Positions 1 through 6,128 of a stretch of 10,358 bases of DNA are shown here, piece by piece. Positions within the stretch are counted from its first letter, which is position 1. Each line of letters opens with the position of its first letter. The stretch covers positions 1 through 10,358 of the forward strand of contig DDMF01000102.1 of the NCBI GenBank assembly GCA_002340515.1, written 5' to 3'. Both the position numbers and the translations under genes were made by a program. The DNA comes from Rhodobacteraceae bacterium UBA2553 (GTDB lineage: Bacteria; Pseudomonadota; Alphaproteobacteria; Rhodobacterales; Rhodobacteraceae). The notes below the pieces were generated by a model. It saw nothing but the letters and a program-made list of their open reading frames with translations. It was not told the DNA's origin and did no database searches.

Positions 1-111
1 TCCGCGACCACCTCTGTCACCCAGCCCTTGTTTTCCACAGGAAATTTCCAAGGTTGATATCGCTAAAACCGTTCATTCATGCGGACTTTGAAAGGGAACC
101 CTTTTTGCAAC

Positions 112-115
112 GGAG
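112..115 (+). promoter_or_regulatory. Ribosome binding site favouring the ATG at 124
   Basis: GGAG lies 8 nt before the ATG at 124. The upstream in-frame ATG at 79 is preceded only by pyrimidine-rich sequence, and the ATG at 169 has AAGG only one base away. This makes 124 the best-supported start of the serine recombinase. Confidence 0.5.
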
Positions 116-123
116 AAACGGCC

Positions 124-687
124 ATGAAACCCAATTGTGAGAAGAAATTTGCCTGCTACGATCAAGGCATGAATGACGACACAAAACCCAAGGGACGCAA
201 GATCGGCTATGTTCGCGTATCCGACAAAGACCAAAGCGAAAATTTACAAGTCGATGCTCTGAAAGCCGCTGGGTGCGAGGTAATCTATGGGGATCACGGC
301 GTCTCAGGCGCAATCACCAAACGCTGCGGTCTGGATGACATGCTCGACAGCCTTAAAGCGGGTGACACGCTGGTCGTCTGGAAGTTGGATAGGCTGGGAC
401 GTTCAACCATCCATCTGCTGCAATTGCTCAGCGACTTGAGAGATCGTGGTGTGGACTTTCAGGCAATCACGCAGGGGATCGACACGACAACCGCCGTTGG
501 GCGAATGCTCTATGGTCAGCTAGCTGTGTTCGCAGAATATGAACGCAGTTTGATCTCCGAACGCACCAAGGCGGGCATGGCTGCCGCCAAAGCGCGTGGC
601 GTTCATGTTGGGCGGCCTAGATTATCCAAAGCTATGAATAAGGCTTTGGATAATCTTGAGAAGTTCGAGGTTTTCTCAGACGTTTAA
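124..687 (+). CDS. Serine recombinase (resolvase/invertase family), C-terminally short
   Basis: Site-specific DNA recombinase of the small serine family, which cuts and rejoins DNA at short paired sites through a serine-DNA link. Visible: GYVRVSDKDQ near the N-terminus with the catalytic Ser (residue 33 from this start) and its partner Arg; KLDRLGRS with the two active-site Arg (90, 93); AEYERSLISERTKAG at the start of the long helix E; then GRPR, the usual hinge to the DNA-binding domain. Only 21 residues follow GRPR, so the expected helix-turn-helix of about 40 residues is missing, and none is seen in the other frames downstream. The start at 124 is chosen because GGAG at 112-115 lies 8 nt upstream. 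An ATG at 79 has no ribosome site, and an ATG at 169 would also keep the whole catalytic domain. It converges on the mobilization operon. It may be a degraded resolvase or invertase, with reduced or no site specificity. Confidence 0.85.
   Translation: MKPNCEKKFACYDQGMNDDTKPKGRKIGYVRVSDKDQSENLQVDALKAAGCEVIYGDHGVSGAITKRCGLDDMLDSLKAGDTLVVWKLDRLGRSTIHLLQLLSDLRDRGVDFQAITQGIDTTTAVGRMLYGQLAVFAEYERSLISERTKAGMAAAKARGVHVGRPRLSKAMNKALDNLEKFEVFSDV
619..656. repeat. Perfect 14-bp inverted repeat with 10-nt spacer
   Basis: AGATTATCCAAAGC (619-632) is exactly the reverse complement of GCTTTGGATAATCT (643-656), separated by 10 nt. It lies inside the recombinase gene just after the GRPR codons, where the missing DNA-binding domain should begin. 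It has no T-tract, so it is not an ordinary terminator. It could be a recombinase or partition binding site, a remnant of a small palindromic element, or a strong mRNA hairpin. Confidence 0.7.
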
Positions 688-696
688 GAAACGTCT
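678..696. terminator. Candidate bidirectional terminator between convergent genes
   Basis: AGACGTTT (678-685) pairs perfectly with AAACGTCT (689-696) around a 3-nt loop, spanning the recombinase stop codon. TTTCT follows on the plus strand. On the minus strand GAGAAAA follows, which is not a U-tract. The convergent minus-strand gene ends at 699, so the hairpin sits exactly between the two 3' ends. The stem is A+T-rich and the T-tract short, so any termination would be weak. Confidence 0.4.
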
Positions 697-698
697 TT

Positions 699-1067
699 CT
701 AGTTCAGGGACGGTTCAGTGTATTCGGTTTCTGTTGTGTCTAGGCCGCTTTCATCCAACATTTCAAGATATTCGTCGTAATCCCGTGGAGCAGAGTTGTT
801 GGGGCATTTCTGCCCTGTCCTGTATCGATGACACCACTCGACCCAAACACGTTCAAGAAGATATTCTCCATAGGTTTTCTCTGGCTCGCGATTGGTGTCA
901 ATCTTACGCACCCATTTTGTGACGTCGTAGCCTTCAGAGTACAGCCAATCCAAGTAGTCCCACGCCCCCTTGGGCATAACCACGGTCTCTCTTATATTGA
1001 ATTGATTGGGTATCTTACGACCGATTAATTTGTCGCCATCTCGTTCCGGGCCTAGGGGTTCTTTCAT
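699..1067 (-). CDS. Small protein, possibly ribbon-helix-helix
   Basis: 122-aa protein not firmly recognised. Residues from about 24 to 70 (FNIRETVVMPKGAWDYLDWL, then a helix including DVTKWVRKIDTNR, then YLLERVWVEW) read as one beta strand followed by two helices. This resembles the ribbon-helix-helix fold used by small DNA-binding proteins of plasmids and mobile elements. The C-terminal third is acidic and probably disordered (DYDEYLEMLDESGLDTTETEYTE). It is last in the minus-strand mobilization series, 38 nt after the preceding gene. No clear ribosome site precedes the ATG at 1067. TTGAGT and CACAAT about 17 nt apart in the gap could be a promoter of its own, but the match is poor. If the fold is right it may be an accessory relaxosome or regulatory protein. 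The gene itself looks real, and the function is a guess. Confidence 0.6.
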   Translation of the reverse strand: MKEPLGPERDGDKLIGRKIPNQFNIRETVVMPKGAWDYLDWLYSEGYDVTKWVRKIDTNREPEKTYGEYLLERVWVEWCHRYRTGQKCPNNSAPRDYDEYLEMLDESGLDTTETEYTEPSLN

Positions 1068-1105
1068 GTAGATATTGTGTCATAAATACTGACATAACTC
1101 AATTA

Positions 1106-1654
1106 TTATCGATCCCGATCTGGGTCCTTATCGGGATCGGGTGCAATCGGATAAAACTTGCGGTCAGTGTCAGTGAAAGTCTTCTTTACTTTTTCTAGCT
1201 CGTCCCAATCCTGAATTGTTTCGGGAGCCTTTTCCCATCCGTTGTTAAATTCAGCGACTTTCACACCATCCTTCCGTAGCCTAATGTGATCAATATCGCT
1301 GTCATCTAACGCCATTTTTGTTTCATCGTTTTTGAGTGTGAGTTCAAAGGAGTAACCATCCTTCGAAGGCCCATTACTATCTATCTTGCGCCACCACTCC
1401 ATCGGTTTCTCTTCTGGATCGAGTATGACGGTAAGCTCCTCGGTCGGCGTCTTTTTGCCAGCGCTAATGTTCTTCTTCCCACCTCCAAGAGCCAAATCAG
1501 GTGCAGCGGGTTTGTTCTTTGATGGTGTGTGTTGTTGCCAATCTAGGTTCTTTTTGTCGTCTTCTTGGCTTTGGCTTCCTTCCTTCTTGGATGCCTGATC
1601 GTCTTTAGAGTTAAACGTGAACGGCCCTTTGGAATCTTTGGAATAATCAATCAT
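1106..1654 (-). CDS. Unknown hydrophilic protein with acidic DPD-repeat tail, coupled to the coupling-protein gene
   Basis: 182-aa protein that I do not recognise. The first ~65 residues are low-complexity, rich in Lys, Asp, Ser and Gln, and likely disordered. A middle part (about PTEELTVILDPEEKPMEWWRKIDSNG through HIRLRKDGVKVAEFNNGW) looks like a small beta-rich domain. The C-terminus ends in the charged repeat DPDKDPDRDR. There is no signal peptide or membrane segment. The start at 1654 is preferred: GGGGA at 1663-1667 lies 8 nt upstream, and the gene then overlaps the coupling-protein stop by 8 nt. ATGs at 1669 and 1663 are possible but badly placed for that site. The overlap implies translation together with the VirD4/TraG homologue, so a role in substrate docking or transfer control is plausible but not shown. 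Confidence 0.7.
   Translation of the reverse strand: MIDYSKDSKGPFTFNSKDDQASKKEGSQSQEDDKKNLDWQQHTPSKNKPAAPDLALGGGKKNISAGKKTPTEELTVILDPEEKPMEWWRKIDSNGPSKDGYSFELTLKNDETKMALDDSDIDHIRLRKDGVKVAEFNNGWEKAPETIQDWDELEKVKKTFTDTDRKFYPIAPDPDKDPDRDR
1110..1139 (-). terminator. 10-bp hairpin at the 3' end of the acidic-tailed gene
   Basis: CGATCCCGAT (1110-1119) and ATCGGGATCG (1130-1139) pair perfectly around a 10-nt loop and encode most of the DPDKDPDRDR tail. Downstream on the minus strand comes ATAATAATTG and no U-run. It may be a weak terminator or mRNA-stabilising hairpin separating this gene from the next, or a by-product of the repeated Asp-Pro/Asp-Arg codons. Confidence 0.3.
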
Positions 1655-3545
1655 TTTTGTCATCCCCATCTGGTGATTCCATCTCGTCGGATTGGTGCAG
1701 ATTTACGCCCAGATGCTTCAACACATCATCGTCAAACCAGTTCTCTTTGTATGCTTTCATCGGGTGCATGTTCTCGACAAACACAAGCTGCGATTCAGGA
1801 TGCAATCGCATGAGTTCATCTGGAAACGCCAACTTCCTTTGAACGGCATTTGTGTTCGACGTGTAGGTGGTTGTTTCGGTTTTGCTTCCTTTTTCTCCCG
1901 TCGAGGTCGCAAACGCGTTGGCTACTGAAGCACCAAAATTCCAAACTGTTTGTTCGCCACAAAGGGCCGAGAAATACTCAGCCGTCTTCTGATCTGACGA
2001 TCCAAAATAAGTCACCATTCCCGCATTGGCGATGAAGGACTGCCAACCACTTTCATAGATACGTTCAAGCTGGCTGAGGTCTTGAACAATGGCCCAGAGC
2101 TGCATCCCGAAGCCCGCCATCAGACCGTAAGCCTGTTCAACCATCGTCAAACGTCCAAGGGCTGCGAACTCATCCAAAACAAACAAAACAGGTTTCTTCG
2201 GTTTGATCTGAATGTTGCGGGCGTTGACGGTAATGGCTTGCTGGATCAGCAGGCGCAGCCAGCGACTGAAGGTGTTGAGGCGATCCGCTGGAAGAACCAG
2301 ATAGATCGTGATTGGCTTGGTTTTGAGGTCCTCGAATTTGAAGCTGGATGAAATCAAGCTGCTTCGCAGGCGCTCACTATCCAGAAAGTGGGTATGGGCT
2401 TGCGCCGAGGCAAAAACATTGGCCAGCAGCTTTTCTTCCTTTTGCAGACAGCGTGCACCCGTGCTTTGAACAATATGATGTTGAGAATTTAGCATATGCT
2501 CAAAGAACTTTTTGAGCGTTTTGCCATCCATCAGCAACAACTCACGCACACGCCCCAAGTGCCGTTGACCATCTTCGGCAGGATCGGTTGCAACATAGAG
2601 AATGATGCCGTGCAGGAGTGCTTTGGCTTCCTCATCCCAGAACGCATCACTGCTTGTATTGGGCAAAATCAACGCATCCGCGAGGATCATAGCGTTCTCG
2701 GTAATGTCGGGATCACCGTCTTGCAGCCAATCCAACGGGTTGAACGCGGAAGCGCCATCAGCCGAACGGACATCTCCTTGCGAACTCACAACAAAAACAT
2801 CATCCGTTTCCGCATCGTCCTTCTCATTCACCAAATCCAAATCAACGATCCCCCATGGATCGACAATATGAACCTCTTGGCCCATCTTCATACGCTGCTT
2901 GGCGGTGATCATGGCGTTTTCGCCTTTGGGATCAATGACAAGCATTGAGCCTTCATAAGTCAGCAGATTAGGAATGATCTGTGTGGTGCCTTTGCCTGAA
3001 CGTGTTGGGGCAACGGTAAGAAGGTGGCGATCCCCATTGTAAGACACCCATTCGAACTCGTCCTCACCGATCACTTTGCCAAATCGAATACCATCTTCGT
3101 TGACAAGTTTCTGCTCTTTGACATCTTCCATTGTTGCCCAACGGCTGGACCCAAAGGTATCTGGCAGGTCCATCATTGAAGAAATCGACGACCGCAACCA
3201 AAAGAAAATGCCGACAAAAAATCCACATACAGCGAACGTGAACGCCGCAAGCCACCCCAGATATCCACTGTTGAGGATGGCAACGAGACCAACCAGACCA
3301 GCAATGATCAACAGGCCGATCCGTCGAAACGCACGACCTTGAGGCGACATGATCCAACCCAGCCCAAAGCCAATTCCGACGACGATGCCTACCAAGACCA
3401 CTTTGATCATAGTCAGTGCAAGAGCCTGTTGCCGAACACGACCGCTATTCCCGAAATAGCTTTGTGCCGACGCCTGATCAGCCATGAGAAAAAGCGCGAA
3501 CGTCAGTGCGACGCACGCGAAGAATACTTGATATTGACGAGACAT
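1647..3545 (-). CDS. traG: Type IV secretion coupling protein (VirD4/TraG/TraD family)
   Basis: 632-aa ATPase of the inner membrane. Members of this family carry the relaxase-DNA complex to the type IV channel and form a hexameric pump. The N-terminus is hydrophobic: a first segment at about residues 6-23, then about 44-66, 76-92 and 97-117, anchoring the protein. The cytoplasmic part has Walker A APTRSGKGT (179-187), LVIDPKGENA right after it, Walker B LFVLDEFAALG (454-464) with Asp458 and Glu459, and the downstream QDLSQL glutamine motif (488-493). Length and motif order are normal for the family. GGGGGA lies 4 nt before the ATG at 3545, and the relaxase gene ends 17 nt upstream, so they are almost surely one transcript. 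No channel genes (virB/trb) accompany it here, so its partner system must lie elsewhere. Confidence 0.95.
   Translation of the reverse strand: MSRQYQVFFACVALTFALFLMADQASAQSYFGNSGRVRQQALALTMIKVVLVGIVVGIGFGLGWIMSPQGRAFRRIGLLIIAGLVGLVAILNSGYLGWLAAFTFAVCGFFVGIFFWLRSSISSMMDLPDTFGSSRWATMEDVKEQKLVNEDGIRFGKVIGEDEFEWVSYNGDRHLLTVAPTRSGKGTTQIIPNLLTYEGSMLVIDPKGENAMITAKQRMKMGQEVHIVDPWGIVDLDLVNEKDDAETDDVFVVSSQGDVRSADGASAFNPLDWLQDGDPDITENAMILADALILPNTSSDAFWDEEAKALLHGIILYVATDPAEDGQRHLGRVRELLLMDGKTLKKFFEHMLNSQHHIVQSTGARCLQKEEKLLANVFASAQAHTHFLDSERLRSSLISSSFKFEDLKTKPITIYLVLPADRLNTFSRWLRLLIQQAITVNARNIQIKPKKPVLFVLDEFAALGRLTMVEQAYGLMAGFGMQLWAIVQDLSQLERIYESGWQSFIANAGMVTYFGSSDQKTAEYFSALCGEQTVWNFGASVANAFATSTGEKGSKTETTTYTSNTNAVQRKLAFPDELMRLHPESQLVFVENMHPMKAYKENWFDDDVLKHLGVNLHQSDEMESPDGDDKND
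1663..1667 (-). promoter_or_regulatory. Ribosome binding site favouring start at 1654
   Basis: On the minus strand GGGGA lies 8 nt before the ATG at 1654-1652, inside the end of the coupling-protein gene. The upstream ATG at 1663 overlaps this motif, and the one at 1669 precedes it. Confidence 0.45.
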
Positions 3546-3562
3546 AAGTTCCCCCGAAATGC

Positions 3563-4831
3563 CTAAATTGAAAGATCAGGTCCGCGATTGCGGGACCGTT
3601 CGAATTGATGTGATTGTGATTTATTGACCTTGAGCGCCTGTCTGACTTTCTGAGCGATCAAGCTACGTTCCTTCATGTGTTTGCGGCGGAGTTTCTGGAA
3701 CTCTCGCTGCAACGCCCGCCGCTCCTTGATTTGTTCCACGACCATGAAATCACGCTGTTTCTGATCACGGTTGGCTGCTTTGCGCGCATCCAGCTCGTTC
3801 TGCTGACGGATGGATTTGCCCTTGCCAGTCAGACGGTCAAACAAGCCTCGCAGGCCTTTGTTCAAGCGATCAGAACGAACGTTGGTTTCTTCAACCCAGC
3901 GTTTCTCTTGCCCCGTTTTGAGCTTGTCGCGTTCGTCGCGGTGGGCGGCGTTCATATCACCCAGTTTGTCGCGCAGCGGATCAAAGTCGCTGTTTTGGCG
4001 ATCTTTGAACTGACCGATATAGCCGCGCATTTGATCCGATACTTTGGATCGAATGGTGGATTTTGTTTCATCAACTGACGGCAATACTTCAGGTGAGCCG
4101 AGTTTCGCGTTCACATCTTTGGTTTTGAGACCTGTCCATTTGGCAATCGAATGAACATTGCCATCGACATCCAAGGCGACAAATCCGCGACGATCACCAC
4201 GAGCGAGGAAATAGCCGCGATCTTCAAGGGCGTTCTTGAAACCGATCTGGCTATCGCAGCGATCCCATGCCTGTTGAAACGCCTGCTTGATTTCTCGCGG
4301 ATCGACACCTTGGCGTTTGGCCTGTTGCCATTCTTCTAGTGTGAAATTGAGCGGTGACTTGTTGCCGTAGGTCGCCAGACCGTCAGGCAGTACCCAACCA
4401 TGATCCAGATACAGATCACGCGATAAATCCCGCAACTTGTTTTTGAAATGGGGCAAGTTGATTGCCTTCATCTCATCCACATCAATGCGCGACCACACGA
4501 CATGCGCGTGGCGGCGACCTTCTTTTTCATGCACAACAATAGCGCGGGGCTGATCAGTCAGTCCCAGTTGTTGTTCTGCGCGGTCTGCTGCCTCAAGGAA
4601 GTCCTGTTCGGTGGCGATATGATCCTGTGGTGGGTTTAAGCTGAGAGAAAACATGAATTGCTTACATTGGGTGGCCTTGGAAATTGCGTGCATCTCGGAG
4701 AGCGCACCATGAAGTTGATCAGATGAAAAATCCCGCAACTCTAAGCATGACACATGATCATTGTCACGATCATTCATGAGGTGATCAGCCAGAGCCTTTG
4801 CGCCACTACGCTGGGAACCTTTGAGGATCAT
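3563..4831 (-). CDS. Relaxase/mobilization nuclease (VirD2-like domain)
   Basis: 422-aa DNA relaxase that should nick oriT and lead the strand into the recipient. The N-terminal ~150 residues carry the relaxase domain: opening MILKGSQRSG, FMFSLSLNPP at about 59-68, and the metal-binding histidine motif HEKEGRRHAHVVWSRID with His101, His108 and His110. The C-terminal half is highly charged and helical (Arg/Lys/Gln/Glu-rich, roughly 270-410), probably a coiled coil or DNA/partner-binding region. No tyrosine occurs before Tyr141, so the usual N-terminal catalytic Tyr is absent. The start at 4831 overlaps the MobC stop as ATGA, with GGGGG 7 nt upstream. An in-frame ATG at 4873 would lie inside mobC and is rejected. 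It is transcribed between mobC and the coupling-protein gene, a standard mobilization order. Confidence 0.92.
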   Translation of the reverse strand: MILKGSQRSGAKALADHLMNDRDNDHVSCLELRDFSSDQLHGALSEMHAISKATQCKQFMFSLSLNPPQDHIATEQDFLEAADRAEQQLGLTDQPRAIVVHEKEGRRHAHVVWSRIDVDEMKAINLPHFKNKLRDLSRDLYLDHGWVLPDGLATYGNKSPLNFTLEEWQQAKRQGVDPREIKQAFQQAWDRCDSQIGFKNALEDRGYFLARGDRRGFVALDVDGNVHSIAKWTGLKTKDVNAKLGSPEVLPSVDETKSTIRSKVSDQMRGYIGQFKDRQNSDFDPLRDKLGDMNAAHRDERDKLKTGQEKRWVEETNVRSDRLNKGLRGLFDRLTGKGKSIRQQNELDARKAANRDQKQRDFMVVEQIKERRALQREFQKLRRKHMKERSLIAQKVRQALKVNKSQSHQFERSRNRGPDLSI

Positions 4832-5184
4832 GATTTCACCCCCAAAGCTTCCATCAATGTCGCCCGCATCCACGATACTTCGGCCACAGCACGTTTGAGG
4901 TCTTCTTCCAGTTCGGGATCGACAATCAGCGTGCCTTGGTTGAGATGTTTGGCGATTTGATTGAGATTGTTGGCCTGTCGCGTTTGCCCCAGCCGCGCCA
5001 GAACCTCAGCCAAGAGCTGTTGCTCCGCAACAGGTGGTTTGCGCCGTTTCCGATATTTGGGAGCTTCAGCGGCAAAAACCACGGACTTGATATAGGAAGC
5101 CAGCGGCACTGCCCCAGCCTGTGCTTCAAGCTGAGATCGTTCCTTTGGAGTTAATCTCAATGAAAATGGTGCGAGGCGGCTCAT
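4828..5184 (-). CDS. mobC: MobC-like relaxosome accessory protein
   Basis: 118-aa protein resembling the MobC family of mobilization accessory proteins, which bind oriT, help open the strands and recruit the relaxase. The N-terminus FSLRLTPKERSQLEAQAGAVPLASYIKSVVF reads as a strand followed by two helices, the ribbon-helix-helix DNA-binding fold. The family signature RQANNLNQIAKHLNQG is at about residues 68-83, followed by a C-terminal helix (LEEDLKRAVAEVSWMRATLMEAL). Its ATG at 5184 overlaps the stop of the preceding 76-aa gene as ATGA, and its own TGA overlaps the relaxase start in the same way, so the three genes are translationally coupled. Confidence 0.88.
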   Translation of the reverse strand: MSRLAPFSLRLTPKERSQLEAQAGAVPLASYIKSVVFAAEAPKYRKRRKPPVAEQQLLAEVLARLGQTRQANNLNQIAKHLNQGTLIVDPELEEDLKRAVAEVSWMRATLMEALGVKS

Positions 5185-5411
5185 GGACGTGGCCCTCGCA
5201 ATTTTGGACCTTTGGTCGTGTTAGATGCCGTTTGATCTAAAAATCGCAACTTGTGGGCAATGTCAGGATCGGACTGTAAATAACGTTCCCAATCCTCTAG
5301 ATTTTCAAGCAAGGCATTCGGGTCAATGGGTTCTACGAAACCTTCCGTAAGTGCACCATCGTTTTCCCATTTCCCCATGAGACAATATGCGATCTTGCGC
5401 TTGGTCACCAT
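5181..5411 (-). CDS. Unknown 76-aa protein, first gene of the mobilization operon
   Basis: Small soluble protein that I do not recognise. The N-terminus MVTKRKIAYCLMGKWENDG is followed by an acidic stretch (EPIDPNALLENLEDWERYL) and a basic Gly/Pro-rich end (KGPKLRGPRP). There is no signal peptide or membrane segment. The TGA stop overlaps the mobC start as ATGA, which is the main support that it is real. The ribosome site is weak (AGCAAAG just before the ATG at 5411). An internal ATG at codon 12 is a less likely start. As the promoter-proximal gene facing luxR across 101 bp, it could be an operon regulator or a further relaxosome part. Nothing in the sequence decides. Confidence 0.7.
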   Translation of the reverse strand: MVTKRKIAYCLMGKWENDGALTEGFVEPIDPNALLENLEDWERYLQSDPDIAHKLRFLDQTASNTTKGPKLRGPRP

Positions 5412-5512
5412 CTTTGCTGGTGCCGAGGCTTAAACATGATTCTTTGTACCTGCCCTAAGGGGAACTGCAATTTTGGGTTGTAAAACCCCAGCGCAATTCT
5501 CAAAATTTAACC
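5412..5512. promoter_or_regulatory. Divergent intergenic region: candidate oriT and/or LuxR-controlled promoters
   Basis: The only substantial gap next to mobC, lying between the mobilization operon and luxR. It contains an imperfect 27-bp dyad at 5444-5470 centred on A5457 (8 of 13 positions symmetrical, core CCCT-A-AGGG), a second dyad GGGTT-4 nt-AACCC at 5475-5488, and TACCTGCCC at 5447-5455. That string resembles the nic core (A)TCCTG|C known from MOBP/VirD2-type origins. Both transcription start regions must also lie here. Placement and motifs support an oriT or operator role, but none of the elements matches closely enough to be certain. Confidence 0.4.
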
Positions 5513-6124
5513 ATGGGACGAAATCAAAGTATCGATTCTTTACTGGCAGAGTTGGAGCCCCTCGCACAGGAGGGGTACTTTGTTGGATTGCATATCCGCT
5601 TTGCCTCACCCTTGATGACGTTTCAAACTTTTGCCCCTACCTGGACCGATCACTACACCCAAAACGCCTATGCTTTGCGTGACCCCCTAATTGCCACTGG
5701 GATCTCGCAAACTGGTGCAATCAGGTGGAGCGAAATCACCCTGCCCGACCCGTTTGGCATTATGGAAGAAGCTGCCAAATATGGCTTGGTTTATGGAGTT
5801 TGTGTCTCTTGTGGGCCTATGACATCGCGCACCATCGGGAGTGTGGCGCGAAGTGATCGCGAGTTCACTGATGAAGAGGTTGCCACCATCAGTGGGATTA
5901 TTTTGCGGCTACACCACGAAAGCCAGCCGCCGGATAATTTAACCAATGCCGAAATCGAAGCGCTGCAGATCCTGGCCTCAGGTGAACGTTATGCCAATGG
6001 GGCAGCACTTTTGGGAATTTCGGAAAGTGCGTTAAAGGCGCGTTTGTCCTCAGCCCGGCGCAAACTGTTTGCGCGCACGTCAGCCGAAGCCATTCAACGC
6101 GCCAAAGATTACCGCCTAATTTAG
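5513..6124 (+). CDS. LuxR-type quorum-sensing regulator
   Basis: 203-aa transcription factor predicted to bind an acyl-homoserine lactone and then DNA. The N-terminal autoinducer-binding domain shows the usual conserved positions: Trp44, Tyr48, Asp57-Pro58 (ALRDPLI), Trp72 and a Gly-rich YGLVYGVCVSCGP stretch (90-102). The C-terminal LuxR helix-turn-helix spans about 143-200 (LTNAEIEALQIL, GISESALKARLSSARRKL, then AIQRAKDYRLI). It is shorter than typical LuxR proteins (about 230-250 aa), mainly at the N-terminus. The ATG at 5513 has no Shine-Dalgarno sequence; AAAATTTAA lies directly before it, and there is no other ATG or GTG start in frame after the stop at 5456. The luxI-type gene follows after 74 nt on the same strand, so the pair is likely a cognate regulator/synthase unit. 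It is divergent from the mobilization operon, which may be its target. Confidence 0.92.
   Translation: MGRNQSIDSLLAELEPLAQEGYFVGLHIRFASPLMTFQTFAPTWTDHYTQNAYALRDPLIATGISQTGAIRWSEITLPDPFGIMEEAAKYGLVYGVCVSCGPMTSRTIGSVARSDREFTDEEVATISGIILRLHHESQPPDNLTNAEIEALQILASGERYANGAALLGISESALKARLSSARRKLFARTSAEAIQRAKDYRLI
6058..6074. repeat. Perfect 17-bp palindrome inside luxR
   Basis: GCGCAAAC-T-GTTTGCGC, 8-bp arms around one central base, in the codons for the end of the LuxR helix-turn-helix. It may reflect coding sequence only, but another palindrome of the same 8-1-8 geometry lies 54 bp further on, so it is recorded as a candidate binding site. Confidence 0.4.
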
Positions 6125-6128
6125 GCGG
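6112..6128. promoter_or_regulatory. Perfect 17-bp palindrome at the luxR stop, candidate operator for luxI
   Basis: CCGCCTAA-T-TTAGGCGG spans the TAG stop of luxR and lies about 70 bp upstream of the luxI start. The size and symmetry fit a LuxR-family binding site (usually 18-20 bp dyads). As RNA it would be a 6-bp stem with a 5-nt loop but without a U-tract, so a terminator is less likely. A poor sigma-70-like pair (TTGCCG at 6140-6145 and CTTAAA at 6163-6168, 17 nt apart) follows. Confidence 0.4.

Noticed and set aside
91..104. AAAGGG-AA-CCCTTT dyad before the recombinase start
   Set aside because: Only 6-bp arms with a 2-nt centre and no conserved recombinase subsite spacing; too short to call a res site or terminator.
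656..922. Possible frameshifted continuation of the recombinase
   Set aside because: The frame following the recombinase stop shows no helix-turn-helix or other recombinase similarity, so a simple frameshift does not explain the missing domain.
2498..2517. 7-bp hairpin (GCTCAAA / TTTGAGC) in the coupling-protein gene
   Set aside because: Inside conserved coding sequence, short arms, no flanking T-run in the direction of transcription; expected by chance.
2496..2948. 150-codon open frame opposite the coupling-protein gene
   Set aside because: Shadow frame; the minus strand here encodes conserved VirD4/TraG sequence.
3677..4078. 133-codon hydrophobic-looking frame opposite the relaxase
   Set aside because: The apparent hydrophobicity arises from the antisense of charged Lys/Glu/Arg codons of the relaxase coiled-coil part.
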